Shown here piece after piece: positions 1 through 11,750 of a stretch of 64,000 bases of DNA. The position numbers were made by a program, and so were the translations under genes. The stretch is from the NCBI GenBank assembly GCA_043228905.1, contig JBHGNT010000001.1, forward strand, positions 10,602,001-10,666,000, written 5' to 3'. The stretch is from Azolla caroliniana (lineage: Eukaryota > Polypodiophyta). The notes beneath the pieces are model-generated. The model was not told where the DNA came from. It made no database searches and saw only the letters and a list, made by a program, of their open reading frames with translations. Within the stretch, counting starts at the first letter, position 1; each line of letters begins with the position of its first letter.

Positions 1-10
1 CAATTGAATA

Positions 11-178
11 TTGCTCTTCTTCTTCTTCTTCTTCTTTCTTCTCTGCTTTGTACAATCTCAGTCTCGATCTTTCTTCATTGATTCCTTTTTGTTTTACTTC
101 ATTTTCCTTGGTTTTATAGCTGGAATAGCTGGAATTTCTTCCACTGCAATGTATCGGAAGAACTCATACGAGAGACAG
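11..178 (+). other. possible first exon of the alpha-galactosidase gene
   Basis: An open frame starts at ATG 11 and reads into a good donor (CAG then GTAAAG at 179). It encodes a very hydrophobic Leu/Phe-rich leader of about 45 residues, then a short polar stretch ending YRKNSYERQ. That would suit a secretion signal ahead of a GH27 enzyme, and the polar end loosely resembles the tail just before the catalytic domain in plant homologues. However, it ends in phase 0 and the next recognised exon (784) needs one extra base, so at least one exon in between is unaccounted for. The leader may also be low-complexity pyrimidine-rich 5' DNA. Confidence 0.3.
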
Positions 179-225
179 GTAAAGCTTCTCACAGTTTATT
201 CCTCCAAAATCCTCCCTATTTTATT

Positions 226-430
226 ATGAATATGTATATGTGTATGCTATATATTCATATTTTTTGTATTTACGTAGACAAACTGTATGCATGCATACAG
301 ACACTCCATACAAAAGCATGTGCATGTATACATTATACATATAAATATACATATTTATGTCTGTGTATAGACAGTGTATGCATGCATGCATGTCTAGAGA
401 ATGCATACATGTATACGTGGACAGAGTGCA
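226..430. repeat. alternating TG/CA/TA low-complexity tract
   Basis: About 200 bp dominated by ATGCATAC-like alternating purine-pyrimidine steps. It gives short open frames on both strands that look like nothing known. It lies in the presumed first intron of the alpha-galactosidase gene. Confidence 0.6.
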
Positions 431-783
431 TGATCATGTAATTCTCATCTCTCACATAACTGAATTCTCTGTTGAGATTGTGCATATATGAATTGCACAA
501 TGAAATGGATCACACATTTCCATCTACCATGTTACCAAGTATTTGATGGTGGTGAACAACTCTTGATATTTCAATCAATGTGGTTTCTCAGTGTTTTGTT
601 ACTCACGACATTAATAAACGACCCTTGATAGGTGAATGAATGTGGGTTTTTGGTGTTCCCTTACCAAGAAATGAACAATTCTCAATATGTTAATGGATTG
701 TGTATTTTCAGTCATTTGTTACTCAAGAAATCAAAAGAACATGTTGTTATTGAAGATTCTGTTTTGTTTATTTTTTCCTGCAG

Positions 784-3700
784 CTGATGCTTTGGTATCA
801 AGTGGATTAGCAGATATCGGCTACACTTATGTCAACATTGGTTAATTTTCAAACTAATAACACAAACTCTATTTCTTCTTCTTCTTGTCATCAAGACTCT
901 GTTCTTTTTTTTTATTTCTTTGCAGATGATTGTTGGTCATCAAGTCGAGATGAACAGGTGAAGTTTTCTTGCATGTTGTATCTATTCTTGGTTGCTGTTG
1001 GTTATAGATTTGTGAAAAGAATGTATGCACATATGTCCTCACCCTTCTCGGTGGACATTTGTGTATGACACTTATATTATCATGCCTATCTAACATCATA
1101 TTTCCTGCAAATTACTTTATATGCTGAGCATGCGATAAGTAAGTGATATTCGTACTCCACTAGGTTTTCATTGCATATCTTTGTATTTGGGTGATGATGC
1201 CATCATGCTACCTCAACACCTGACTTGTGTGAGCAAGTTCAAAGAAGTGTTAAGATGCTCTGAGAGCTAAGGTTCATGGGGGTAATGAGATGCGATTGGC
1301 TATGTTTTGGAATTTTTACCTTGTATTGTGGCCAACCTTTGCAATGTAATATTCCAAGTTTGACATTTTAGCATCTTGCCACTTCATCCTTAGTGCCTCT
1401 TGTATCTATCCTCAATGATCACATGCTTCATAGCATCACCTTAGAGCTCTAGTAGATATTTTACTCCCCATCTCTTAAAACCGTTCATAATGTCAAGCAC
1501 GCACCAAGCCAGATGAGAGGATTTTCTCTTACTAGCTTTTTGTACATTGCATCCTATGTTCCAAGCTTGTTTTAGCAGTCTATGATCAAGCATATCCTTT
1601 GTCTTTTGCTGCCTTGTTTACTGTTTCTTCAAGTATTTCATTGGCAGGAGAGAGAGAGAGAGAGGGCGAGTTCTTGTAAATGGAGACAACAGAACATTAA
1701 GCACAGTTTTATTGGAGAAGGTCAAAATTTTCTCCTCATGGAGTGTTTGTCTTGTTTATCGGTGATTCAACATGTCCCAGAACCCATGTTGTGGTACAAG
1801 TGTTTTCATACACTTATTAATATATTTTTATATTCTCATAGAGAGAAGGAGGGAGGGATAATGAAAGAAAGATATATTAACATCTTCTAAGACCAAAATT
1901 GGCCCATGAGACAATTGGTTTACAACAAAAATGGGGTATTTACCCATTTATCGAAAGTAAAAAAAAGAAGAAAAGAACTTAAGCTAAAGAATTCTAGTGA
2001 AAAAACATGTTCTATAAGGAAATGGCGTTATACTAGGCGTAGTTTCATTTCCATCAAGTCTCTCGAAAAGAAGCGGGAGGTCATAGGGCTTCGATGTGGA
2101 TGTGGCCCGTTTTCCCAATGTAAAAGGTACTCTAACCATAGCTTCTAGGCGGCGTAGCTCACGTTCCCTTATCTTCTTAATTGTTTCTACTCCATGTCGA
2201 GTTGCTTTGAAGCCCGACATCCGAGGGCGTTTGGTTGTTCTTTGAAATTTTGCTTCATCAAGAGAGAGGATGAGTGGTGTAGGTGTGTCCACATCCATCG
2301 TCTCCCCTTGTTCCTGAAAAATTACATCAGTTACATGTTGGTGAATATTAAGATGGTTATGGTTAATGCTTTGTAGTTTATTCTCCCTATGTTGTTTTAG
2401 CTCTAAGATATACCTACCTAGTCTCTTTATATCCGGGATATCAAATAGTTTGAAGAGGATGGGAGAGGGTCCTAGTATGGGTATTTTGCCATTATCTCGG
2501 CATAAGTTGGACACTTGCATGTAAAGTGATACTCGTCCTCTATCTCTACGTGACATAACCTACATAGCCTTTCCTCTCTAGGGACTCTATTAGCATGACT
2601 ATTCTCAATCTCAAGTCGTTGAGATGATATCCTAAGTTGTCCAATGACCACCCGTAGTGCATTTGATAAGAATGTATCTAGATATTTTGGTCGTGTAATA
2701 AAACTTGACTTAGAGAAGTGCATGAAGTGTTCCTTATAGTATAACATTTTAGATGGGAATGGCTCTCGTGGGGTAATCCATTTATATGGGGTGTAAATTT
2801 GCCATATTTCTTGGTATATTACTTTATTATGGTCCTCATGAGAGATTAAAGTTTGATTAGTCCCATGGTTGTACTTAAGGGGAGGTAGGTTATTAATGTC
2901 TATGTCATTTGCAAGTAACCAACTCATTACAATGCTATACCAAGAGCTAGTATCTCCGGGTGCATAGAACACTAAGTGCAGTTTTATAGATGTTAACCTA
3001 ATATATGAATTTTTGTTTGGAGAAATTGTTGTTTGATATGGTAGTATGGCTTTGATAACGCGAGGATAAGAATATGAATTTCTTCTTTTTATGTTATTTG
3101 AAGAAACATTGGACACTAGAAGGTGGATGTTGATTTGAATCATTATAATTCTGTGGCTAGGGCTATTTGGTTCCAGATAGAAAGACATTTCCATCAGGCA
3201 TTGCATCCCTTGTAGACTATGTGCATACTAAAGGGTTGAAACTTGGTATCTATTCAGATGCTGGGTAAGGTAGTTGTGGTGACTTTTATTTATGTAAATC
3301 GGAGGAATTACTTAATCCATTCTTTGTATCTCATAATTTTCCTTTTTTCCTAATCCAGGATTTGTACTTGTGAAAAAAGACCAGGTTCCTTATTTCATGA
3401 AGTTCAGGATGCATTCACGTTTGCATCTTGGGTAAAAGATATTCCCGTAGTAGTCTTTGTAACTTTTCATACATATTTATAGCATGTTCTCATTTGATAT
3501 ATGCTTGTGTGTACAGGGTATTGATTATTTGAAGTATGACAATTGTTTTAATTTAGGGATTGAACCCCAACAAAGGTTGCATCTATATCTACCGAAATTT
3601 CAGGGATATACCATTGTTATATGATTGAATTTAGTTTGATTCTTGTAATTAGTTGCTTGTGTTCATGGCTTTACAAAGGTATAACTAGAGGCTTTGACAT

Positions 3701-5601
3701 CAGGTATATTCCTATGCGTGATGCTCTCAATCAAACTGGGCGTGCAATCTATTTTTCAATGTGTGAATGGTAAAATGAGAATAATCCTTGATGTGTATAG
3801 CAATGAAAGATCCTTCGAAAGAAATATGGCGGTAAAATAAATCATGTTGATATTAGGGGACAATATGACCCTGCAGAATGGGGTGACACAGTGGGAAACA
3901 GCTGGCGCACAACAGGTGATATTCAAGACAATTGGGAAAGGTTAGTAGAGCATATTAGATATACCATACAGATCTATATTTTTTGTCATTTGTTTTACTT
4001 TCATGTGGATTGTTTTTCGTTTGTGATGTTCATATGTATGCATGAAAGAATAGTGGAGTGGAAAATATTCTTGGGCTTTATTGTAACATCTTAGTGATTG
4101 TCTTCTACAGCATAGTATTGATTGCGGACCTAAATAACCGATGGGCAGCATATGCTGGCCCGGGGGGATGGAATGGTTAGAAAAATGGAAATTTCTCTCT
4201 GGCCAAAATTTTTAACTCGATCTAAAAGCATGAGTTGTTTCTTGACCTAAGTGACCTTTATTCCCAAGATCCCGATATGTTGGAGGTAGGAAATGGTGGG
4301 ATGACATTTACCGAATACCGATCTCATTTCAGTATATGGGCGCTCATGAAGGTTTCTACTGAAACAAAATAAGTTTTTTTACATCACAGTTATAAATAGT
4401 TGTGCAATTGAAAAATGAGTGGTGCTCTATGATGTAGGCTCCACTTCTGGTTGGATGTGATGTGAGGAACATGACAGCTGAAACATATGAGATCCTCTCA
4501 AATACAGAAATAATTTCTGTGAATCAAGGTAAGTTTGACACAATAAGGCTAGTGATTTTGTTTAATTCCTCATCAATAAGTTTTATGTTTACTGAATATT
4601 TTCAGACAGTTTGGGTATACAAGGATCAAAAGTTAGTATTCAAGGATCCGGACAATGCCTTGAGGTATGATTCTACTTAAAAATTATTCAGTGATAGGAT
4701 GTATTAGAGCTTCACACACACATGCACGCACGCACACAGACCCACGCACACACACACAGACCCATGCACCCACGCACACACACACACAGCCCCACGCACG
4801 CATGCACCCTTGTTTTATCTTAACCACAAGTCAGATTATTAGATTATTTTGGAATTTAAATAATATAGTGATCTTGATTATTAAAAATGTGTCAGTGTTT
4901 TTAAATTTATCGATGCATAGATAATATCAAAATTTAATGTAAGAACAATTATAGTGCTAACTAATGTGAAGTAGTGTTTTTTTTTTTGAAAAAAAAAACA
5001 TTATAAATCGTCAGGAAATGCATGTGTAAACTTTTCTTGCAACAGACTTAAGTTTGTCCAGATGTTTCACCATTAGTTTGGCCTCAGGGTTATTACAATA
5101 CATAATAGCATAGGCTCTACATTGTTGGCAGTTAATTGTGATACTCCACATGGAAATGTTTATGATGATATTTTATTAGTACCTGTATGTATTATACATT
5201 TTGTCAGAAATAGTCATATACATTTTTCTTGGTCATTTCAGGTATGGGCAGGCCCATTGTCAGATAATCGGGTTGTTTTGTCACTTTGGAACAAGTGTAC
5301 ACTCGGTGATAATATTACAGCGTGGTGGGTAGATATTGGCCTTAAATCTACTGCATCAATGATTGTGAGAGATCTATGGGAGGTAATTACCCATCCATGG
5401 AATTTTAATTGGTTAATGTTTAATTTGAGCATTAAATCGTTATGACATTGTACTGTAATGTTTGAATTGTGTATGCAGCATATGTACTTATCAGATCTGT
5501 ATATAGGAAACCTGACTGCCTATGTGGAGCCCCATGATTGCAAGATGTATACTTTGACTCATGATGAAGAGATGGATCATCAAGAGATCAAAATTGTCTA
5601 A
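784..5601 (+). CDS. alpha-galactosidase (GH27), 5' part not found
   Basis: A secreted or vacuolar glycosidase that removes terminal alpha-1,6-galactose from raffinose-family sugars and galactomannan. I read 13 exons with GT-AG borders and continuous frame: 784-840, 926-957, 3161-3264, 3359-3431, 3517-3575, 3704-3769, 3857-3940, 4111-4175, 4269-4351, 4438-4528, 4606-4664, 5242-5382 and 5479-5601 (TAA), 345 codons. Family motifs in order: [40 protein letters not shown] (nucleophile Asp), [25 protein letters not shown] (acid/base Asp; the N-D junction falls at an intron), [12 protein letters not shown] and VWAGPLS. The exon for GLGxTPPMGWNSWNHF, which forms part of the active site, is absent between 179 and 783 and must be upstream of the window or lost. 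The 2.2-kb intron 958-3160 carries a LINE. No stop or frameshift is seen in the 13 exons, so it may be active if its 5' end exists elsewhere. Confidence 0.87.
1984..3140 (-). mobile_element. LINE 3' fragment with RT-associated zinc-finger region
   Basis: The minus strand has two overlapping open stretches (about 3140-2472 and 2556-1984) joined by a frameshift near 2475-2550. The first contains [20 protein letters not shown] then [18 protein letters not shown], the Cys2-His-Cys-like tail found after reverse transcriptase in some non-LTR retrotransposons. The second continues with [18 protein letters not shown] and an unusual basic C-terminal extension. RT and endonuclease are missing, as expected of 5' truncation. 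It sits antisense inside an alpha-galactosidase intron. I see no clear target duplication or poly-A, so the ends are approximate. Confidence 0.6.
4713..4805. repeat. CA-rich microsatellite
   Basis: An imperfect (CA)n tract with CACGCA and CAGACC interruptions in the intron between exons 4606-4664 and 5242-5382. Confidence 0.8.
4956..4998 (+). mobile_element. severely 5'-truncated LINE tail
   Basis: The stretch GCTAACTAATGTGAAGTAGT followed by a T-run, G and ten A's matches, nearly base for base, the last 40 bp of the 4.3-kb LINE ending at 29497 (GCTAACTAATGCGAAGTAGT, T-run, GG, A-run). It is therefore a minimal insertion of that LINE family, within an alpha-galactosidase intron. Flanking ATTATA (4949-4954 and 5000-5005) may be a short target duplication. 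Confidence 0.7.
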
Positions 5602-6687
5602 TATCTATGGATACACACATACATATAGAAAATTATTCAAAGAAGACTCAGAAATGTCTTCTGAAAATGCAAAATGTGATATATTTCGATAAGCTATTTT
5701 AGAGGCACAGGGAAGGTTGTAATTACCATCTACTCCCAATTTACTTATTGATGGTTTGTCTTTCCTAAATTTAAAAAGATAGTGTAATCACCAATGTAGA
5801 GACTTCAATAACACTTTGAAGTATAACATATAGCTTCAATCATGAACACTAGTGTCAAGATCACTCTGTTCTCTTGACGTCCTTAACTTGGATCTTGAAG
5901 CATGTGGTTGTTGGAGATGACTCACATGCTGGTTTTGAGGCTAGATCTCATAACATGTATTTATGCAAAGGTATAAGATTTATAGAGAATGTCTTAAAAA
6001 ATAGAACAATGTAAAATCAATATATTTGACCATGATAGAGTATGCATGCATAATATATCATGGTCAATAATATGTTCAATAAAAAAATAAAGATAAAGGT
6101 TGGTGGGTTACGTCTTGAAGTAGAATGCCACATGAAACAATAGAGTATGATATCACATTTTCTTGCTCCCTGAATTTGTAACATCAAGTTATGTGACACA
6201 TTGGTCTAATCTAGGATCAATTTCAGTGCCCCTCAGTAATCTGTGACATGGGGACAATCCATTTACCAAAATGGTTCCCACTTCAGCATTTTCCATTAGC
6301 AAAGCCCTTAGAAGTTTACATTAAACAATAGAATATGATATCGTATCTGCCTTTTCCAACATGACTTAACTTCTAACATCTAGTGATGTGACACTCGGGC
6401 CTTGATTAATATCAGTTTTGGTGTCCATTATTAATAAATGACCATGGAGAGGCCAATCACTTCTAAAAAATGGTTACTTGTTAATGTCCCTATATTAACA
6501 CTACACTCACATGGTGGCAGTAGGGAGAGATAGAGAGGTCAAAACATTGCCTTTTCTGAGGTTTGCTTCCAACCAAAGAGAGAGAGAGGTAAACTGGAAC
6601 TTGGTTTTCAGGCCTAGTCATACAGTTATGGCATATTATCGCTTAAACATAACATTTAGAACCACATCATTTCTGATATCCAAAATA
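5602..6687. other. AT-rich intergenic DNA between two convergent genes
   Basis: No ORF or structure I recognise. It should contain the 3' UTRs of the alpha-galactosidase gene (+) and the Sel1-like gene (-). Confidence 0.6.
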
Positions 6688-7623
6688 CTATTTCTGGCTT
6701 TCCCGAGCTTTGTCCAACCAATATTTTCCCTGCAAATTAAGGCATTCAAAATGTTTGCAAATCCCTAAAGAAACAATGAAAAGATCATCAACAATGCTTG
6801 CAAATTCATAAAGATGCTATGAAAAGCTTATCATCATGAGTAACGAGTAACGAGTAGGGTAGAAGGTATTCAAAATGTTTACAAATCTGTAATGTGGCCT
6901 ACAAATGTATCACCATGAGTGGGTATATGAGGCAATCCAAATGCTTGCAAATACCATAGAGATTCCACAAAAAGCTCACATTCAGGGCTTTCAAAATGTT
7001 AAATGAAAGATTTGCAGCAGAATATAGTGAGTCAGATTGCAAATCCATAGGGAGGCCATGAAAAACTAACCTTGGAAGGCATTCAAAGTGCTTGCAAAAT
7101 CCATAGAGATGCCAAGCAAAGCTTATCACTTAGAAGGTTTTCAAAATGCTTGCAAAACACATATGGATGCCAAAAACATAACTTGAAAGGCATTCAGAAT
7201 GCTTGCAAAACACATAAAGATGCTACAAAAAATTTACTTTCTAAGGCATTCATAATGTTTGCGAAATCTATAAAGATGCGATGAAATGCTTAATACCTTG
7301 ACTGGATCTCTCTCTACACCATAACCTGAGTTGAACATCTCTCCCACCAGAAGCTGCATCTCATAGTCACCTCGTTGAGCAGCGGCAAGATTTTCCTCAA
7401 ACCATCGTTTGGCACATGCTTGGACCACCACTTTTAGCTTCACCCTTCCAGACTCCCCTTCACTTGTGGATTCTAATGTAACATCATTTTGAATTTCCAT
7501 TGACATGATCTTGATATCATGTACATTGGCTCTATCCAAAACACCAAAACATGGTTGCTTCCATTTAGATTTCTCATATATTTTAGGCTTAAACCTTTTT
7601 AACTCACAATAATAGATTTTCAA
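6688..7623 (-). CDS. small Sel1-like repeat protein
   Basis: Two coding exons are visible: one ending at 7297 (VERDPVK, donor GTATTAAG) and one at 6729-6688 encoding GKYWLDKARESQK then TAG, with acceptor TTAATTTGCAG in matching phase. The core, about residues 65-107 of the longest frame, is AKRWFEENLAAAQRGDYEMQ then LLVGEMFNSGYGVERDPVKG, a single Sel1-like (TPR-related) repeat of the kind in small plant proteins of unknown role. Such repeats usually bind proteins. The start is uncertain: the frame is open from 7623, an internal Met lies at 7506, and an upstream exon is likely because a promoter-like region sits at 10.2 kb. The 567-bp intron (6730-7296) is almost entirely tandem repeats. I cannot assign a pathway. 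Confidence 0.7.
6735..7296. repeat. tandem array, 48-90 bp spacing, about 9 copies
   Basis: The core TTCAAAATGCTTGCAAA recurs near 6747, 6795, 6870, 6930, 6990, 7080, 7140, 7193 and 7248, mostly at 53-60 bp spacing, often with AAAGATGC and AAAGCTTAT nearby. Copies are diverged. The array fills the intron of the Sel1-like gene and stops at its splice sites. Confidence 0.85.
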
Positions 7624-7969
7624 TTATTTAACTTTGCATGACATGACTTCTGTATCATATTTTCTCTTAATATCATATAATCTACATGAACTCCCAAAAG
7701 TGCATTTTCACAGAATTGACTCTGTATGAAACAACTTTCTGTCCAACATTAGACACAGCCATTTCCATTCAGTAGGCATGTGATTTAACTCCTACCATTG
7801 TCATTTTGCAGTTGACAGATGATTCCAATAGGATGTTCAAACTAACTGGATAAAGGTTTTTACAGCTCCATGAAGTCCAGAATCAAAACTTCAATTCCAA
7901 CAAGAAAGCTTATACACAGAAAGTAAAACCTTCAATTTTCATCAATCGAGTAACTGTAAAACTAGAGCA

Positions 7970-9120
7970 TTAATGTAAATAGTGCAGGTGCATGTCCAAG
8001 AGGATAACCGAGCAAGAGAAAGGACGAACTTCAGAGAAATCTTAATGTGATAACATAAGGCACGAAGAAAGAAAATTCATTGATAATGCATCTAACTCAC
8101 TGCTGAATTTCAAACCCCTGAGCTAAAGTCTCTCTCATTGGTCCAAGTGGATATTAAGCAAGAGAGAAGAAATTTCAAAGAAATCTTATCATGAGATTGT
8201 CCACGACGAATATGGAAAATGTATCTGGCCTAATCATCGAAAAATAAAAATGCATCCAAATCTCTACTGAATTTCAAACAGGCAAGCAAAATTCTCTCTC
8301 ATTGGTTCACGAGGATAATTAAGCAAGAGAAAGAAGAATTTTTATCATGAAATCCTTCAAGATGAATAAAGAAAATGCCTCTAAAACTCATTGAAAATGC
8401 AGCCTAATCATCAAAAAACAAAAATGCAGCTCAATATCTACTGAATTTCAAACAGCTAAGCTAAATTCTCTCATTGGTACAAGAGGATAATTAAGCTGGA
8501 GAAAGAATATATTTCAAAGACGTCTTATAATTAATTGGTTCAAGAAGAGTAAAAGAAAATTGCAGTTAAAACTTGATGAAAGTGCACTCTTATAATCAAA
8601 AACGGAAAATGCATCAAAATCTCTAATGGATTTCAAATGCCTGAATTGAATTCCCTCTCAGTGATTCAACAGGATAATTAAGCACGAGGAAGAGGGAAAT
8701 CCAGAGAAAGCTATCATGACACTATCCAGAGCCTAAAACTCTGGTGAATTTCAAACAGCTGAGCTGATTGCGCTTTCACTGGTCCAAGAGGATAATAAAG
8801 CATGAGAATGAAAGAACTTCAGAAAAATCTTGATGTGATATCATCAGAGATGAATAAAAGAAATGCATCTAAAACTCATCTACAATGCAATCTAACCATC
8901 GAAAAACAGAAATTCAATCTAAATCTTGACTGAATCTCAAACAGCCATAGCTGAATTCTCTCACTGGTCCAAGAGGATAATTAAGAGCGAGAAAGAAGGA
9001 ATTTCAGCGAAATTTTATAGTGAAATCATCCAAGATGAATAAAGAAAATGCATCTAAAACTCGTCGAAAATGCAGTCTAATCATTGACAAGCAAAACTCC
9101 ATCTGATATTACTTAACGGT
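7970..9120. repeat. diverged tandem array, about 165-190 bp units
   Basis: Units share GAATTTCAAACAGCTGAGCT, then CTCTCTCATTGGTCCAAGAG and GATAATTAAGCAAGAGAAAG, then AAATGCATCTAAAACTCATC. Starts are near 8104, 8267, 8440, 8626, 8740 and 8930, with a partial copy near 7985. One spacing is only about 114 bp. It lies upstream of the Sel1-like coding exons, probably inside its leader intron. No ORF of note. Confidence 0.85.
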
Positions 9121-9429
9121 CATAAGGCATCTCATGGAGAACATTTTTCTTTGATGATCATCTGCTACCTCACATATTAAAGCCATGTATATGTAACCTG
9201 TTACATATTCATAAGGATTGCATTCACAGGAATGAACCTATCTTCCTTCAAGAAAAAATGGTCTTATCTTACTTATACTGTAGTCAAACTTTAACTCCTA
9301 AAATGTGCACACATGAAATATTAGACTTAAGACTTCTCTTATCTTGCTTACACCTCCAACTTTGAAAATTCAAGATTTGAAAGCTCCGAGGCACGTTCTG
9401 CAGACAAAATGAAGCATATTCCAGACTAT

Positions 9430-10080
9430 CTATGACATTGGATTCCTCCATAAAAGAAGAAGTTTTCTTTCAGGTTCTCTACAGAAATGAAGCAAAGAAA
9501 AAAGAAAAATCAAACCAGAATTGAGAAGGATGAACTTATAATTGATGCTGTTCTTTACAAAAAAGGCAGAGTTCAACCTCTCTATGAAATTGGAATCCTC
9601 CATAAAAAGATGAAGACGAAGTCTTCTTTCAGGTTCTTTACAGAAAACAGACAAGGAAAAACTCAAAACTAAACCAGAATTGAAAAGGATGAACTTAGGA
9701 TTGCTGGTGTTTTTAGCAGATTCTTTCTTTTCTCCTTCTTTCTTAGCCTTCTTTCATTCCCCCTTGGAGAAAAAGGGAGATTCAATTCAAACCAAATTTG
9801 AGAATGAGGAACTTACAATTTGATTTTTCGAACAGATTCTTCCCGTCTTTCTTTCTTTCTTTGTAGAAGAAGGAGAGTCGCAAAATAAAATAAAATAAAA
9901 CCGGACTTATTGTTCCCTCCTTTCTTTAGAGAATACGGAGACAACCAAAATCAATGCAGAAGTAAAGAGGAGGGAAAAAAAAAAGAACTTACGGTTTCTG
10001 GTCTCTTGAGCAGATTCTTTGTTTCTTAGACGCACAACAAAGGAGACAGGCAATTCAAAAAAAGACGGATTCTTTCTTTC
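9430..10080. repeat. array of leader-like units with splice-donor-like GTAAGTTC
   Basis: About five diverged units of roughly 100-130 bp contain (on +) GGATGAACTTAC or variants, then an (A/G)CAGATTCTTTC stretch and pyrimidine runs. On the minus strand each gives purine-rich sequence followed by a donor-like GTAAGTTC or TAAGTTC (near 9995, 9815, 9697, 9532). It sits just downstream of the putative minus-strand promoter, so it may be a multiplied 5' leader exon with its donor. Confidence 0.6.
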
Positions 10081-10237
10081 TCTCTTTATCTATCTGAAGA
10101 GAAAGGAGAGAAGCACAATTTCCATGCAGACGTTGAAGGAGAAGACGATGACGAAGAGATGATCGCTCAGCCTTTCGAGCAGACGAGCGCGCTGAATCCT
10201 GCCATTTCCTTCGACTCGACTCGACTCGAGTCGTTTC

Positions 10238-10244
10238 TTTTATA
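10238..10244 (-). promoter_or_regulatory. putative TATA box of the Sel1-like gene
   Basis: TATAAAA on the minus strand, followed by GAAACG, three repeats of GACTCGAGTC-like sequence and a GC-richer stretch that contrasts with the AT-rich surroundings. A start near 10212 would be expected. A short 12-codon uORF (ATG at 10205) follows almost immediately. Confidence 0.45.
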
Positions 10245-10249
10245 TTATT

Positions 10250-11350
10250 CCAGTTATGCCCCTGCATTTTCGATATTCTCCATAATACCCTACATTTCAT
10301 ACCCTTTGCTTCCAAGTTCCAACCACCCCCATACTTTACTCTGCCTTCTTCTTTTTTCGCTATATATTAAAATTTAAAACACACGAGAAAACAATTTAAG
10401 AAACCCATGGTGTCCCCATGACAAATAGATAGCCCGGACAATACAATACACACGAACCCTTGGTCTCCCAATGAATGGCCACAGAAAACCCTCTATGGTC
10501 TTGCAATACTAGCTCACATGAAGACAGTTCCTTCAAGGACGACGGTGCCTCGTAGAGCTTTTTGTCGTGAAAATTACTTGTTTTGGTGGTGCTTTGTGGA
10601 AACCATAAAGCAAGAACCCTTTTCTAATACTCGAGCTTGTACCATCGACCCCAATATGTAAGGTAGTCGAAGACACGCTTCTAAAACAGGAAGGGTGAGG
10701 CTCTCTCTTATTGAGTGAAAACCCGTTGGAAGGGTGGCAAAAGTTCCCCACTTAACAATGGCCATTAACAATCCAAATGGGTTTAGCACCTCACCTGCGT
10801 ATGTAAGGACTTTATGACTAGCATCCTCCTCACTCATTTGCAGTCAATAAAACATATCCCATTTGAAATGTACTCGCTTTTAAAGCCACCACGCAAGGTG
10901 GCCAGCCAACAATTGGCTGCCAAAGAAACATTTCCATTCATAATTGAAGATGAAATTATTGTTTTTCATCTAACAATCCATGCCATTAGGTATTGTGCCA
11001 TGCAAATGATACCTTCACTACTAATGAAAGCTCTATCTTCAATAAATTTATGATAAACATAATTGGAGTGTGTCATGAGTATCAATTCATTTTCGTTGAA
11101 TAAGCAATATTTCCATGATGTATTTGCCACCAGTTCCAAAATAGAGGCTACAAGAATGGGCAATGTAGATTAAAATCACATCGAAGTGATGTATATGAAA
11201 TGGTTCACATTGTCTTGAAGGCCATGATCCTCCTACGTAGCATTAAAATAGCATTTTGCATAGGTGAGTGTAGCTTTGCTACTCGATTGAATTTAAACTT
11301 GAGTTTTTGTTTTCCATCCCAATATAGGAGCTATGAGGAGACGAGTACCT
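10250..11350. other. non-coding stretch, nothing recognised
   Basis: Short open frames on both strands (longest 87 codons, minus, 10574-10837) show no motif. Composition around 10400-10850 is richer in GC than the flanks and may be an old element remnant. Confidence 0.5.
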
Positions 11351-11359
11351 TTAATAGAA

Positions 11360-11750
11360 GGAAACTCATTGTTGTAGAATACTTAACATACAAGACACGT
11401 AGAATATGTATGCTAAGTATTCTAACTTATTAAAAATAATACTTAGAATACATATTTTACAAATAAAATACGTTAAATATGTTAAATACTTAGAATAGGT
11501 ATAGAATACTTTAAATATGTAGAATATTTGTAAAATACTTTAAATACTTCTTAAAATTCTAAGTTTTTTTTTTTCAAAAGAAAATAATTTTTAAAAATTT
11601 AAAACTTTTTTGAAATGTTAATACATAGAATACGTGAAAATTTGAAAAATGGTAGTTCTAAAATGTAGAATATGTGTAGAATACTTTAGACTCTAGAGTA
11701 TTCTAAAATGTATTCTAAGCGTAGAATACGTGTTTTTTTAACAACTATGA
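11360..11750. repeat. AT-rich degenerate short repeat (TAGAATAC core)
   Basis: TAGAATAC, TTAAATAC and AAATACTT-like 8-16 bp words recur dozens of times in about 390 bp on both strands. It looks like a degenerated short-period satellite able to form hairpins. No coding potential. Confidence 0.7.

Noticed and set aside
11-178. Definite alpha-galactosidase exon 1
   Set aside because: Kept only as a possibility: no similarity beyond a hydrophobic leader, and the phase does not fit the next recognised exon.
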